Positions 24,344 through 32,655 of a stretch of 34,174 bases of DNA are shown in pieces. The notes beneath the pieces were generated by a model. That model saw only the letters and a list, made by a program, of their open reading frames with translations. It was not told the DNA's origin and made no database searches. Location of the stretch: the NCBI GenBank assembly GCA_905215775.1, contig CAJMRM010000030.1, positions 1 through 34,174 on the forward strand. Reading direction: 5' to 3'. This DNA is from an uncultured bacterium. Lineage in GTDB: Bacteria > Bacillota > Clostridia > Lachnospirales > Lachnospiraceae. Positions within the stretch are counted from its first letter, which is position 1; each line of letters begins with the position of its first letter. A program made the translations under genes and the position numbers.

Positions 24344-25678
24344 TTATGGAAACAGAGGGAATACGGTCATAGTCCAGAACACGCTTACCAGACCAATTAT
24401 CACCGCAACCGGAAGCCCCCTGCTTCAAAAGACTTTTTTGTGTATATCCCCCGTATCCCATGATAAAGGGTACGGTTCCGTTGGCCATGGGTGTCATAAA
24501 TGCGGTCAGACAGGCTGCCTGTACCAGAATCATCAGCCCCCGGGGATCCGCTCCCAGGCTGGCTGCCGTTGCGATCGCAATGGGATGGAAGATCAGCATA
24601 GTAGCGCGGTTCAGCATAAACTGCGTTAAAATAAACGGGAAAATGAAGAAAATAAAGCCGACAATATATCTGTTTCCTCCGACCAGATGAGCAAACCGGC
24701 TCACAAATCCCCCGATCATCTCTCCCGCTCCAGTGGAGGATAAGGCCCCAGCGAGAGAAAGCGAACCGGCAATAACCAGCGCCATGCTGATCCCCATGGC
24801 ATCCACTGCTTCTTTTTTCTTCAGGATCCCAAAAAGAACGACCAGTAAACCGCCGAGACAGGTAATCACCCATGTAGCCAGTCCCAGCTGCTTTCCAAAC
24901 ATAAGCGCCACGGATGTCCCAAAAAAGATTATGACGCCTGCTATTTCCTGATAGGGCTTCAAAGAAGCTGTTTTCTTTGCGTCCACCTTTTCAAACGTCG
25001 AAGGAACAAGGCACTTTTCCGGTGCAAGCTTCATTGCGATAAATGTAACATATAAGATACTAATGATCAGTACCGGAAGTCTTGCCAGCGCCGGGTCTGT
25101 GAGTCCTACCTGATATGTCGTATATCCATAGCTTTCCATATATCCGTTCAGCTCTGCCGCGACAGTTGCCCCTGCTCCAAAGGGAAGCGTACAGCAGGTA
25201 CATACCGCTACGATCCCCAGAGGAAAAATAACCTTGCTCCGGCTGATCCCCAGCACCTCCACCGACGAGATCAAAAGCGGCGCACAGATACCAAAAGCAA
25301 CAAGAGGAGCCTGAATAAACTGGCTCAGGATCATTGCAAGAATAGAATAGCATAGCCAAACATGATGACTGTGATATTTCCTTTGGCCATTTCCGCTACC
25401 TTATTGGCAAGGCTGGTACAGAAAGATGTCCTCTGGAACCCAGCAGCCACCATCATCATTCCTGCACACATCATTACCGTACTATTTCCAATATATGTCA
25501 GTGCCTCCTTTGGTTCAAGAAGCCCTGTCAATATCAGAAGAAACATCCCCAGCATCGAAGTAGTCGCCATGCTTAGCTTTGCAATCACATAATTGGCAAC
25601 GACAAATACAAAGATCAAAAAGCACACCTGGAACTGATAGGGTTCCAAAGCTGCCTGTACAGCCCAAAAAATAGTCAT
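24344..25678 (-). pseudogene. SLC13/DASS-type anion permease, broken by two frameshifts
   Basis: The reading starts at ATG 25678 (AAGGGG seven bases upstream) with membrane helices, leaves frame at about 25335-25352, and stops at TGA 25333-25331. The next frame (ATG 25334, overlapping as ATGA) carries on the same protein: ...GYAIL / LAMILSQFIQAPLVAFG. Near the end, a run of five G (24420-24416) shifts frame again; with four, the text becomes KQGLPVAVIIGLVSVFWTMT and ends VFPLFP at TAA 24346-24344, the expected C-terminus. One missing base and one extra base leave the total at 1335, exactly 445 codons. NGTVPFIMGYGGYTQKSLLK is the family's late motif. Substrate would be a di- or tricarboxylate or similar anion. 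The ATGA overlap could let the two main parts be made separately, so complete loss of function is not certain; sequencing error is the other option. Confidence 0.82.
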
Positions 25679-25695
25679 AATACTTCCCCTTTCGT

Positions 25696-26523
25696 CTATA
25701 TCACATTCAAGCTAAGCGCAGCCTCATACCATCTGTATGGTTCTGGATTTACAAAAACTGTGCTGCTTCCAAGTCTTTTCAGCTCCTCCTGGATCTCTCC
25801 TGTCAGATCCTCCATCGTTTTTCCCCACTTTCCGCTGTAAAGATTGTCCTGATGGTTTGGGAGAGCGAGCTGGGCATTAAAACGGGCGATCGCCTTTGCC
25901 CAGGCTGCCCCCGGCTGACTCCCGGCTGTATGGCGGAAAAGGATATTGGGTCTGAACTCGTCCGCCACCCGGTAAATATTATTAAATTCATCGACGCCGC
26001 TTACAAACATGATCCTCATATTATTCACCAGTATGATACAAAAATCATAGCTGAACAACGTTCCCTGAAAATTCAGATGGCGATATCCGGCCCCTCCAAA
26101 ATCTTCCGGATAATCTTCTGGCTGTCCGCCGTATTTTCCAAGCTTCAGCAGCGGAAAATGCCTTCCCCTGACTGCCTTCAGTATAAAATCTTCTGTCTCA
26201 TATGTATCCATATTTTCAAACGGATAAATACGGCCCGGCTTGATTTTAAAATATTTCGATATTTCAGCGGCCACAGGCGCTCCGCAAAAAAGCTTAGAAT
26301 CAAATTTATTGCATATGGTTCCCAAGTCTGATGTGTGATCCCAATGTGTATGGGTCAGCAGAACGTAGTCACACCGTTCAATCTCATCGAGCTTGAATTC
26401 GCGGAATCCCGTCAGCACCTTGTCCGAAATATACGGGTCTATAAGAATATGCTTTCCATTAGGAAGCACGAATTCATAGCACTGTGCATTAATATAGCGA
26501 AACCTAAACCCCTCCATTGTCAT
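25696..26523 (-). CDS. MBL-fold metallohydrolase
   Basis: A 275-residue metallo-beta-lactamase-fold protein. The zinc motif HxHxDH is LLTHTHWDHTSDLG (H58, H60, D62, H63), preceded by HILIDPYISD. A later ligand-type histidine is in VRGRHFPLL (about 120) and an aspartate in FVSGVDEFN (about 178). It resembles the UlaG-like lactonase/phosphodiesterase side of the fold more than beta-lactamases; the substrate is unknown. Cytoplasmic. I start at ATG 26523 (GGAGG ten bases upstream); a GTG at 26529 is also possible. It is intact between two broken genes, 33 bases after the HD gene and 17 before the permease, so all three form one operon. Confidence 0.82.
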   Translation of the reverse strand: MTMEGFRFRYINAQCYEFVLPNGKHILIDPYISDKVLTGFREFKLDEIERCDYVLLTHTHWDHTSDLGTICNKFDSKLFCGAPVAAEISKYFKIKPGRIYPFENMDTYETEDFILKAVRGRHFPLLKLGKYGGQPEDYPEDFGGAGYRHLNFQGTLFSYDFCIILVNNMRIMFVSGVDEFNNIYRVADEFRPNILFRHTAGSQPGAAWAKAIARFNAQLALPNHQDNLYSGKWGKTMEDLTGEIQEELKRLGSSTVFVNPEPYRWYEAALSLNVI

Positions 26524-26556
26524 ATACACATTTCCTCCTTTTTCTAAAAAGATCTC

Positions 26557-27110
26557 TTAAATTTTTCTCAGCCCCTTTACAGAACAGCGGAATACAAGCA
26601 TATCGATCGAACGTACAAATTCCGACTCTGCGGTCTGGCAGGACTTTTCCCCCTCGAAGGAATGGACTGCGATCAGATGCACCAGCTCATCCGGAAGCCC
26701 CGCCTTCGCCGCGATGATGGCCCCGGACAGCGGGTCCGCATGAGCTGGAAATTCTCTCCATGAACTGCCTTTCCGTCACGCAGAACAAATTCGGTCAGCT
26801 TTCCGATATCGTGAAGCAGCGCTCCAGCTATCACCAAGTCTCGTTTAAAAGCTGTCCCATGCCTTTTATAATACTTCTCCACAGCTTCAAAGCCTGTCAG
26901 GCACATCTCCGCTACATCCCGGACGTGCTCTGTCCATGATACATCGCAGCCCTCCCAGTTTAGTGTGACCGGGCAGAGATGGATCGTCCGCGGATCCCAT
27001 CCCCCGGCCTCCATGGCCGCCAGCATCGCTTCCTCGGATTTCATCCGAAGCGCCTCGTCTCTGATTTCTTTAAAAGCCGGGAATATACACTCTGTCACCT
27101 CTCTGTTCAT
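26557..27110 (-). pseudogene. HD-domain phosphohydrolase, frameshifted
   Basis: ATG 27110 follows GAGAGG. The first 125 codons give an HD protein: H62 (WTEHVRDVAEMC) and H100-D101 (AGALLHDIGKLTEF) are metal ligands, then HGENFQLMR. At about 26742-26736 the frame is lost. The next frame continues sensibly: HADPLSGAIIAAKAGLPDEL, VHLIAVHSFEGEKS, ending VKGLRKI at TAA 26559-26557. The junction CTCATGCGGACC fits loss of one CATGCGG unit from a tandem pair, though this is inferred. In-frame reading instead ends in an Arg-rich run at 26673. HD enzymes of this sort hydrolyse nucleotides or phosphate esters; the substrate is unknown. First gene of the HD-MBL-permease operon. Confidence 0.78.
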
Positions 27111-27140
27111 ATAATTTCCTCTCCCCTCTTGATACAAGCC

Positions 27141-27169
27141 ATTCTATCATCCGTCTTATACAATGTCTA
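27141..27169 (-). promoter_or_regulatory. Promoter of the HD-MBL-permease operon
   Basis: TAGACA (27169-27164), 17 bases, TAGAAT (27146-27141), 31 bases before the HD gene ATG. Confidence 0.72.
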
Positions 27170-27191
27170 ACAGTATATTTTCAAATATATA

Positions 27192-27207
27192 ACAATATAA
27201 ATATTGT
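27192..27207. promoter_or_regulatory. Palindromic operator-like site upstream of the HD operon
   Basis: ACAATAT-AA-ATATTGT, a perfect 7-2-7 inverted repeat centred about 34 bases upstream of the -35 box. This position suits an activator. No cognate regulator gene is beside it. Confidence 0.45.
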
Positions 27208-27254
27208 GATATTTGGAAGAGGACTTTATTTCTCATATCCCAGGCAAACAAAAA

Positions 27255-27274
27255 GGGATGCTTTCCAGCATCCC
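27255..27274 (-). terminator. Terminator after the sensor kinase
   Basis: GGGATGC (27255-27261) and GCATCCC (27268-27274), six-base loop; the minus strand then reads TTTTTGTTTG. T-rich sequence on the other side (AATTTTTG) makes it usable in both directions. Confidence 0.85.
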
Positions 27275-27295
27275 AATTTTTGCGTTCTATCTGTT

Positions 27296-28666
27296 TTAAA
27301 TATCTTCAGCCAGCTCGTTCTCCTCCTGCTGCTTCAAAGCATCCGAAAACTCCACCCGGATCTCCGTTCCCTTTCCCTCCTGGCTCTCCAGGGAAATGGA
27401 CGCGCCGTGCTGGGCCACGATATGCTTTACGATGGCAAGGCCCAGGCCGGTGCCTCTGGTGGCCTTGGACCGGCTCTTGTCCACCCGGTAGAACCGTTCA
27501 AATACCCGGTCCTGGTGCTCCCTGGGAATACCGATCCCCGTGTCCTTAATGGAAAGGAATACATGGCCGTCCTTTTCATCCACGGTGACGGTCACGGAGC
27601 CGCCCCGGTTATTATACCGGATGGCATTGTCGCACAGATTATAAAGAAGCTCCTCCATAAGCTGCCGGTCCGCATACACCGTACTCGGCTTTCCACAGAG
27701 CTTCATGGTCACATTCTGCTTTCTGGCGTTCATGTTCAGCATATCCACGCACTCGGCCGCCAGCTTATACAGATCGATGTCCCCGTATTCGCTCTGATTT
27801 TTCCCCCCATCCAGCTGGGAAAGCTGGATGATATCGTTGATCAGGGATAAAAGGCGCACGGAATTTTTATGGATCTCCCCGGCAAACCGCTTGGAATTCT
27901 CCGCATCCGCCATGCCATGCTCGATGAGCTCCGCATACCCGGAAATGGCGGTCAGCGGCGTTTTCAGCTCATGGGAAACGTTGGCCGTGAACTCCTGGCG
28001 CATCTGGGCGCTTTTTATGATGTCGTCGTGCTGCTGGCGGATAGTGGCCACAAAGGGCTCCAGCTCCCGGTATACCACCTCCTGGCCAGGATCAGAAATA
28101 TTCCGGGCCATCTCCTCTATGGGCCCCACCAGGGTCTTTGTAAAATAATTGGATAAAAAAATGCTGAGGACAAACAGAACCAGAGATACCTCCAGCACCG
28201 TGGGCAGCATGTTCTGAAGGACTGCAAAAAAGCTGTCCGCTTCCCTGGAGATCCTTAAGACATTGCCGTTTTCCAGGCGGACGGCATAATAAAACAGGTT
28301 CTTGTCCATGGTCTCTGACCTCCGGCTCCCGGAGCCCTCCCCCACCTCCAGGGCAGTCCGGATCTCCGGCCGGTCCTCATGGTTTCCCATGGCCGCCGCG
28401 TCGGCGCTGCTGTCAAACAGGACGCTTCCTCCGGGGCTCACCACCGTGATCCGCAGGTCCTCGCTGCTGATGGAGCCGTTTTTCTCCGCCATTCCGGAAA
28501 TATCGTCGAATACTCCCATGTTCTTCATGACCCGGGCGTCGGTCTTCAGATCCCGGATGATCTGGGCCTGGAACAGCCCGTAAAATACAAACAGGGCAAA
28601 GGTCAGAGTCAGGAGAATGGCTAAGCCTGACGTGGCCAGCAGTTCAATATGGATCTTCCGTTTCAT
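27296..28666 (-). CDS. phoR: Sensor histidine kinase, PhoR-like
   Basis: A 456-residue membrane kinase. Membrane helix 1 is at about 10-33, an extracytoplasmic sensor region at 34-155, helix 2 at about 157-176, and a HAMP-like linker follows. The phospho-acceptor is H232 (SHELKTPLTAISGYAELIEH), the N box LLYNLCDNAIRYNN (about 340-353), G1 DTGIGIP (375-381), the F box ERFYRVD and G2 GTGLGLAIV (405-413). It lies 11 bases after the response regulator gene, so the pair is co-translated. The phosphate role is inferred from the Na+/phosphate transporter upstream and its Pho-box repeats; the kinase domain alone would not give it. Confidence 0.85.
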   Translation of the reverse strand: MKRKIHIELLATSGLAILLTLTFALFVFYGLFQAQIIRDLKTDARVMKNMGVFDDISGMAEKNGSISSEDLRITVVSPGGSVLFDSSADAAAMGNHEDRPEIRTALEVGEGSGSRRSETMDKNLFYYAVRLENGNVLRISREADSFFAVLQNMLPTVLEVSLVLFVLSIFLSNYFTKTLVGPIEEMARNISDPGQEVVYRELEPFVATIRQQHDDIIKSAQMRQEFTANVSHELKTPLTAISGYAELIEHGMADAENSKRFAGEIHKNSVRLLSLINDIIQLSQLDGGKNQSEYGDIDLYKLAAECVDMLNMNARKQNVTMKLCGKPSTVYADRQLMEELLYNLCDNAIRYNNRGGSVTVTVDEKDGHVFLSIKDTGIGIPREHQDRVFERFYRVDKSRSKATRGTGLGLAIVKHIVAQHGASISLESQEGKGTEIRVEFSDALKQQEENELAEDI

Positions 28667-28677
28667 CTCATCCCGCC

Positions 28678-29343
28678 TTACTCGATCATGTAGCCCACGT
28701 TGCGCACGGTCCGGATCATGGCTCCTGCGTCTCCCAGCTTCTGTCTGAGGGTCCGGATGTGCATGTCCAGAGTCCTGGATTCGCCCTCAAAGTCGATGCC
28801 CCAGACGCGCTCCAGGATGATCTCCCGCGTCACCACGATCCCGGCATTGTGGAGCAGGAGCTTTAAAAGCTCATATTCCTTGAACGTCAGGCTGCACGGC
28901 TGGTCCTTTACATAGACCATATGCTTTTCATCGTCCAGGAACACATCTCCCAGGCTTAAAAACTTTTCCTCCTCCATGGTCCTGCGAAGCACCGCCTTGA
29001 CCCTGGCGATCAGCTCCATGACGCCGAAGGGCTTTGTAAGGTAATCGTCAGCGCCCACGTCCAGGCCCTTGACCTTATCGATCTCTGTGGTCTTGGCCGT
29101 GACCATGATCACCGGGAGCTTTTTCGTTTCCGGCCGCCTCCGGAGCTTCCCGACGATCTCAAGACCGTCCTCATCCGGCAGCATGATATCCAGAAGGACC
29201 AGATCCGGCTGCCGCTCTTCCAGCTTTTTATAAAAATCGCGGGCACATTCAAAACCGTCCACCTGGTAGCCGCTGTTTTTTAAGGCAAACATTTCGATCT
29301 CCAGGATATTCTTATCATCTTCCACTGCATAGATCAGCGCCAT
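28678..29343 (-). CDS. phoB: OmpR/PhoB-type response regulator
   Basis: A 221-residue regulator: receiver domain with acidic pair E8-D9-D10 and phospho-acceptor D52 (LVLLDIMLPDEDG), conserved T (VMVTAK) and K (YLTKPFG), then a winged-helix OmpR-type DNA-binding domain (about 125-220, FKEYELLKLLLHNAGIVVTR and RTLDMHIRTLRQKLG). PhoB/PhoP-type regulators bind direct repeats with 11-bp period, which are present upstream of the neighbouring nptA-like gene. AGGAGGAG precedes the ATG. It lies 72 bases after the transporter gene, with a small hairpin between, so it may be partly expressed from the transporter promoter. Confidence 0.88.
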   Translation of the reverse strand: MALIYAVEDDKNILEIEMFALKNSGYQVDGFECARDFYKKLEERQPDLVLLDIMLPDEDGLEIVGKLRRRPETKKLPVIMVTAKTTEIDKVKGLDVGADDYLTKPFGVMELIARVKAVLRRTMEEEKFLSLGDVFLDDEKHMVYVKDQPCSLTFKEYELLKLLLHNAGIVVTREIILERVWGIDFEGESRTLDMHIRTLRQKLGDAGAMIRTVRNVGYMIE

Positions 29344-29375
29344 CTCAGCTCTCCTCCTGTCCTTTCCGGATAAAG

Positions 29376-29393
29376 TTCTGCCGCCCGGCAGAA
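29376..29393 (-). terminator. Small hairpin between transporter and regulator genes
   Basis: TTCTGCC (29376-29382) and GGCAGAA (29387-29393) with a 4-base loop. The minus strand continues CTTTATCC, so termination is likely incomplete. Confidence 0.4.
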
Positions 29394-29415
29394 ACTGCGA
29401 AGGCGGCTTACTCCT

Positions 29416-31197
29416 TTACGCCGGAAGCGTATATTTCTTTCTGTAACTTTCCACCATTCCCTGGAACCGGGGATCATCGTCCCGCTTTAAGTTTTCCAGA
29501 TAACCGTGGGCGTCGAAGCCATCCCGGTCGATCTCAATAACACTGATGGCAATATTGGAGCAGTGGTCGGACACACGCTCTAAGTTCGTGGAAATATCCG
29601 ACAGGACGAAGCCCTGCTCGATGGTACATTTTCCCTTCTGGAGACGCTTGATATGGTTGGCCTTTACGCAGGTGTTCAGATCGTCGATGACCTCCTCCAG
29701 CGGCTCCACCAGAGCGGCCTTCTTCACATCATTGTTCTCAAAGGCAGAAACGGAAAGATCCAGGATCTCCATGACTGCGTCTAAAAATACCTTTAATTCT
29801 TGCTCCGCCTTTTTGGAGAATTCCATTTTTTTATCGTTCATCTCTTTGGCCGCGGCCATTAAATTCATGGCGTGGTCGGAAATTCTCTCAAAATCGCCGA
29901 TGCAGTGAAGGAGCAGGGAAACCGTATGGCTGTCGTTCTTGGAAAGCTGCAGGCTTCCCACCTTTACCATATAAGTTCCCAGATGGTCCTCATACTTATC
30001 CACCAGGTCCTCGATGGCCTCCACCTGGTCTGCCTTTTCCTGATCATAGGACTCCAGAAGCTCCACAGCCTTTAAAAAGCCATCTCTGGCCGTCTGGGCC
30101 ATATGGGTCGTTACAAGACGGCACTGCTCCACGGCGTAGCCGGGCGTTTCCAGGAAACGGGGATCCAGAAGACGGAACTCGTCCTCCCCGGCAGCGATGC
30201 CCGCCGCCAGCTCCTTCTCCTGCTCGTCCGGGATCGTTAAGGTAGCCAACTTCACCAGCACCTTGGAAAACGGAAGAAGAACGATGGTGGAAGCCACGTT
30301 GAAGGCACTGTGCACCACGGCAATGCCCATGGCTCCGGCCGCTCCGTTCAGGAAGTCAAAGTGTACAAAGCCGTCGACCGTATAGAATACGATCATAAAC
30401 ACAGCCGTTCCGATAATATTGAAATACAGATGCACCAGAGCGGCCCGTCTTGCATTCTTGCTGGCTCCGATACCGGAAAGCATGGCCGTCACACAGGTAC
30501 CGATGTTCTGTCCCATGATGATGGGAATGGCGCTTCCAAAGCTTACGGCTCCGGTGGCGCAGAGCGCCTGCAGGATACCGACAGATGCGGAAGAGCTCTG
30601 GATCACAGCCGTAAGGACTGCTCCGGCGATCATTCCCAGAATGGGGTTGGAGAACATGGTCAGAAGTCCGGTGAATTCCGGCACATCTGCCAGAGGCTTC
30701 ACCGCATCGCTCATGGTCTCCATTCCGAACATGAGAATGGCAAAACCGATAAGGATGGTGCCCAGGTTCTTTTTCTTCTCACTTTTGGCAAACATAATGC
30801 AGATCATACCGATCAGCGCCAACACCGGGGAGAAGGAAGAGGGCTTTAAAAGCTGTACGAAAAAGTTTCCGCTTTCGATGCCCGTAAGGCTTAAGAGCCA
30901 GGACGTCACTGTGGTACCGATGTTGGCGCCCATGATGATGCCCACCGCCTGGGTCAGCTTCATGATACCGGAGTTTACGAATCCGACGACCATTACGGTA
31001 GTGGCCGATGACGACTGGATCACAGCCGTAACGCCGGCGCCTAAAAGTACTGCCTTAATGGGGTTGGAGGTGAGCTTTTCCAGGATCCGCTCCAGGCGGC
31101 CGCCGGACAGCTTTTCAAGTCCCTGACCCATGGTATCCATTCCGTACAGGAACAGCGCCAGACCTCCGATCATTGATAAAAGTCCAAAAAAATCCAT
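29416..31197 (-). CDS. nptA: Na+/phosphate cotransporter with PhoU-like domain
   Basis: A 593-residue membrane protein. The N-terminal half has two inverted Na/Pi repeats, each with the QSSSA motif: AVIQSSSATTVMVVGFVNSG (about 65) and AVIQSSSASVGILQA (about 205). Eight to nine membrane segments fill about 5-320. The remainder (about 340-560) is helical and PhoU-like, with HCIGDFERISDHAMNLM and SDISTNLERVSDHCSNIAIS, the E/DxxD metal-cluster type motifs. It imports phosphate with sodium (family knowledge). I start at ATG 31197 because GGAGG is 5 bases upstream; the 31218 start would place that site inside the gene. Pho-box-like repeats lie 70-110 bases upstream. Confidence 0.92.
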   Translation of the reverse strand: MDFFGLLSMIGGLALFLYGMDTMGQGLEKLSGGRLERILEKLTSNPIKAVLLGAGVTAVIQSSSATTVMVVGFVNSGIMKLTQAVGIIMGANIGTTVTSWLLSLTGIESGNFFVQLLKPSSFSPVLALIGMICIMFAKSEKKKNLGTILIGFAILMFGMETMSDAVKPLADVPEFTGLLTMFSNPILGMIAGAVLTAVIQSSSASVGILQALCATGAVSFGSAIPIIMGQNIGTCVTAMLSGIGASKNARRAALVHLYFNIIGTAVFMIVFYTVDGFVHFDFLNGAAGAMGIAVVHSAFNVASTIVLLPFSKVLVKLATLTIPDEQEKELAAGIAAGEDEFRLLDPRFLETPGYAVEQCRLVTTHMAQTARDGFLKAVELLESYDQEKADQVEAIEDLVDKYEDHLGTYMVKVGSLQLSKNDSHTVSLLLHCIGDFERISDHAMNLMAAAKEMNDKKMEFSKKAEQELKVFLDAVMEILDLSVSAFENNDVKKAALVEPLEEVIDDLNTCVKANHIKRLQKGKCTIEQGFVLSDISTNLERVSDHCSNIAISVIEIDRDGFDAHGYLENLKRDDDPRFQGMVESYRKKYTLPA

Positions 31198-31267
31198 ACC
31201 TTCCTCCGTAAAATACACATAGTCATGCGATTATTTTCTACATATCGTGGACAGGATATCATCTGTA

Positions 31268-31306
31268 TGTAAAATACCAGCCGTCCTTATGTAAAATCCA
31301 TGTAAA
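31268..31306 (-). promoter_or_regulatory. Pho-box-like direct repeats upstream of nptA
   Basis: On the minus strand TTTACA occurs at 31306-31301, 31295-31290 and 31273-31268, i.e. at offsets 0, 11 and 33: three copies on one 11-base register with one missing. The PhoP box of Firmicutes is TT(A/C/T)ACA repeated every 11 bp. I could not fix a clear -10. Apart from this I see no gene or other clear element in 31198-31503. Confidence 0.75.
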
Positions 31307-31503
31307 TTTTCGCATGTTTCCTGTCTATTTGCAACCCCTTTTTCCACTTTTCCCGGAAACGCACGGCTTTTTCATTGTTTTCCACAAAAAACACAGCAGA
31401 ATACCCAAAAGCAGGGGCCTCCGCGGTCCCAGGGCCGCCCTCTTTACGGAGCGCCGCAGAAAAACTGGCTGGAATGCCATTTTCCCCGCAGCGCCCGGCT
31501 CTT

Positions 31504-32469
31504 CTATCTTAAAAGCCGCTCCACATCCAGAAGCCCCCAGCCCTGCTGGTTTTTTGGGAGTCCCATGTCCCGGCAGGTTTCCATCAGTCTCAGCTTTACG
31601 TCCCGGTTGGTCATATCCGGATATTTTTCCAGAAGAAGGGCGATGGCCCCGGAAACGATGGGGGTGCTCATGGAGGTCCCGCTTTTTACGGCGTACTGGT
31701 CTCTTGATCCTGCACAGCTTGCCACACTGCAGCCCGGAGCCACCAGATCCGGCTTGCAGACCGCCGCCATGGTGGGGCCGCGGCCGGAATAATCCACCAT
31801 CCGGTTCTTTCCAACGATCACCTCCATGTGATCGTCGGAGCAGCCCACAGTGATCACCTTCCGGCTGATCCCCGGCGTGGTGACGCTCAGCGGCGCAGGA
31901 CCATTATTTCCTGCTGCCACCACCACCACAAGCCCGGCGTCCCAGGCCCGGTTGACGCCTCTCACAAGCGCCGACTCCTCGCTCATGCCCCGCTTTCCAT
32001 AGGAGCCCACGGAAATATTTACAATGCGGATCCCCAGCCGGTCCTTCCGGTCCAGGATCCACCCGATCCCGGCCAGGACGTCGGAGGCGGACCCGTTTCC
32101 CTTCCGGTCCAGGACCTTGACCGGCGCCAGGGTACATCCCGGCGCCATGCCCTGGTATCTTCCGTCGGAAACGGCCCCGCTGCCCCCGATGATCCCGCAG
32201 ATATGAGTACCGTGTCCGCAGTCGTCATAGGGACCGGGGCGATGGTGCACCATATCTGCAAACCCCGCGATCCGGTCCTCAAAATCCCTGTGGGGATACG
32301 CCCCTGTATCCAGCACCGCCACGCAGACGCCTCGCCCCGTAAGTCCCAGGGTGTAGGCGTCCCGGCAGCGGATCTGTTCCTTTACACGATTCACATAAGA
32401 TATCCTCTGAGTTCTTTTATAATAGGATATTCCAGCAGACCGGTTTTGCGCATCCGGCAGTTTTTCCAC
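31504..32469 (-). CDS. Subtilisin-like (S8) serine protease, no signal peptide
   Basis: A 321-residue subtilase. The catalytic triad is D54 (VAVLDTGAYPH), H86 (CGHGTHICG) and S266 (KSGTSMSTPIVSGA), with oxyanion-hole N188 (VVVAAGNNGP). There is no signal peptide and only a ~40-residue N-terminal extension, so it resembles intracellular or AprX-type subtilases that act in the cytoplasm or leave by another route. Three cysteines (C35, C84, C91) lie near the active site. The start is GTG directly after an in-frame TAA, without a clear ribosome site; a possible promoter ends only 9 bases upstream. No terminator is seen after the stop. Confidence 0.92.
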   Translation of the reverse strand: MEKLPDAQNRSAGISYYKRTQRISYVNRVKEQIRCRDAYTLGLTGRGVCVAVLDTGAYPHRDFEDRIAGFADMVHHRPGPYDDCGHGTHICGIIGGSGAVSDGRYQGMAPGCTLAPVKVLDRKGNGSASDVLAGIGWILDRKDRLGIRIVNISVGSYGKRGMSEESALVRGVNRAWDAGLVVVVAAGNNGPAPLSVTTPGISRKVITVGCSDDHMEVIVGKNRMVDYSGRGPTMAAVCKPDLVAPGCSVASCAGSRDQYAVKSGTSMSTPIVSGAIALLLEKYPDMTNRDVKLRLMETCRDMGLPKNQQGWGLLDVERLLR

Positions 32470-32478
32470 TTATTTCAA

Positions 32479-32508
32479 ATCTTAAGAAAATCTTCATAAT
32501 TCATTCAA
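32479..32508 (-). promoter_or_regulatory. Possible promoter of the subtilase gene
   Basis: TTGAAT (32508-32503), 18 bases, TAAGAT (32484-32479). If used, transcription would begin about 3-4 bases before the GTG, so the mRNA would be nearly leaderless. Confidence 0.4.
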
Positions 32509-32540
32509 AGAATATACAATCATTTTCCAGCATAACGTGC

Positions 32541-32654
32541 TATACTTTAACCATAAGAAATGCACGATACAAATTTTAAATCCTTTATCCTAAAAACCTT
32601 TTTGAAATCGAAATCCTAAATGACAAATCCCCGCTGCGATACAAGCGGGGTTTT
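32541..32654 (+). ncRNA. Candidate small RNA (promoter to terminator, about 100 nt)
   Basis: TGCTATACT (32538-32546) is an extended -10, with a poor -35. From a start near 32553, a transcript would run to the intrinsic terminator at 32629-32654 with no gene between. A 19-codon ORF (ATG 32560, MHDTNFKSFILKTFLKSKS) lies inside, but it has no ribosome site. The body is AT-rich. A short regulatory RNA or a premature end of an antisense-type transcript are both possible. Confidence 0.4.
32629..32654 (+). terminator. Intrinsic terminator (plus strand)
   Basis: CCCCGCT (32629-32635) and AGCGGGG (32644-32650), eight-base loop, then TTTT. No plus-strand gene precedes it within 2.5 kb except overlapping antisense frames, which is why a short RNA is proposed. 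Confidence 0.85.
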
Positions 32655-32655
32655 C

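Noticed and set aside
25060..25359. 99-codon minus-strand frame inside the permease
   Set aside because: Third-frame shadow of the frameshifted permease; it has no ribosome site or family match.
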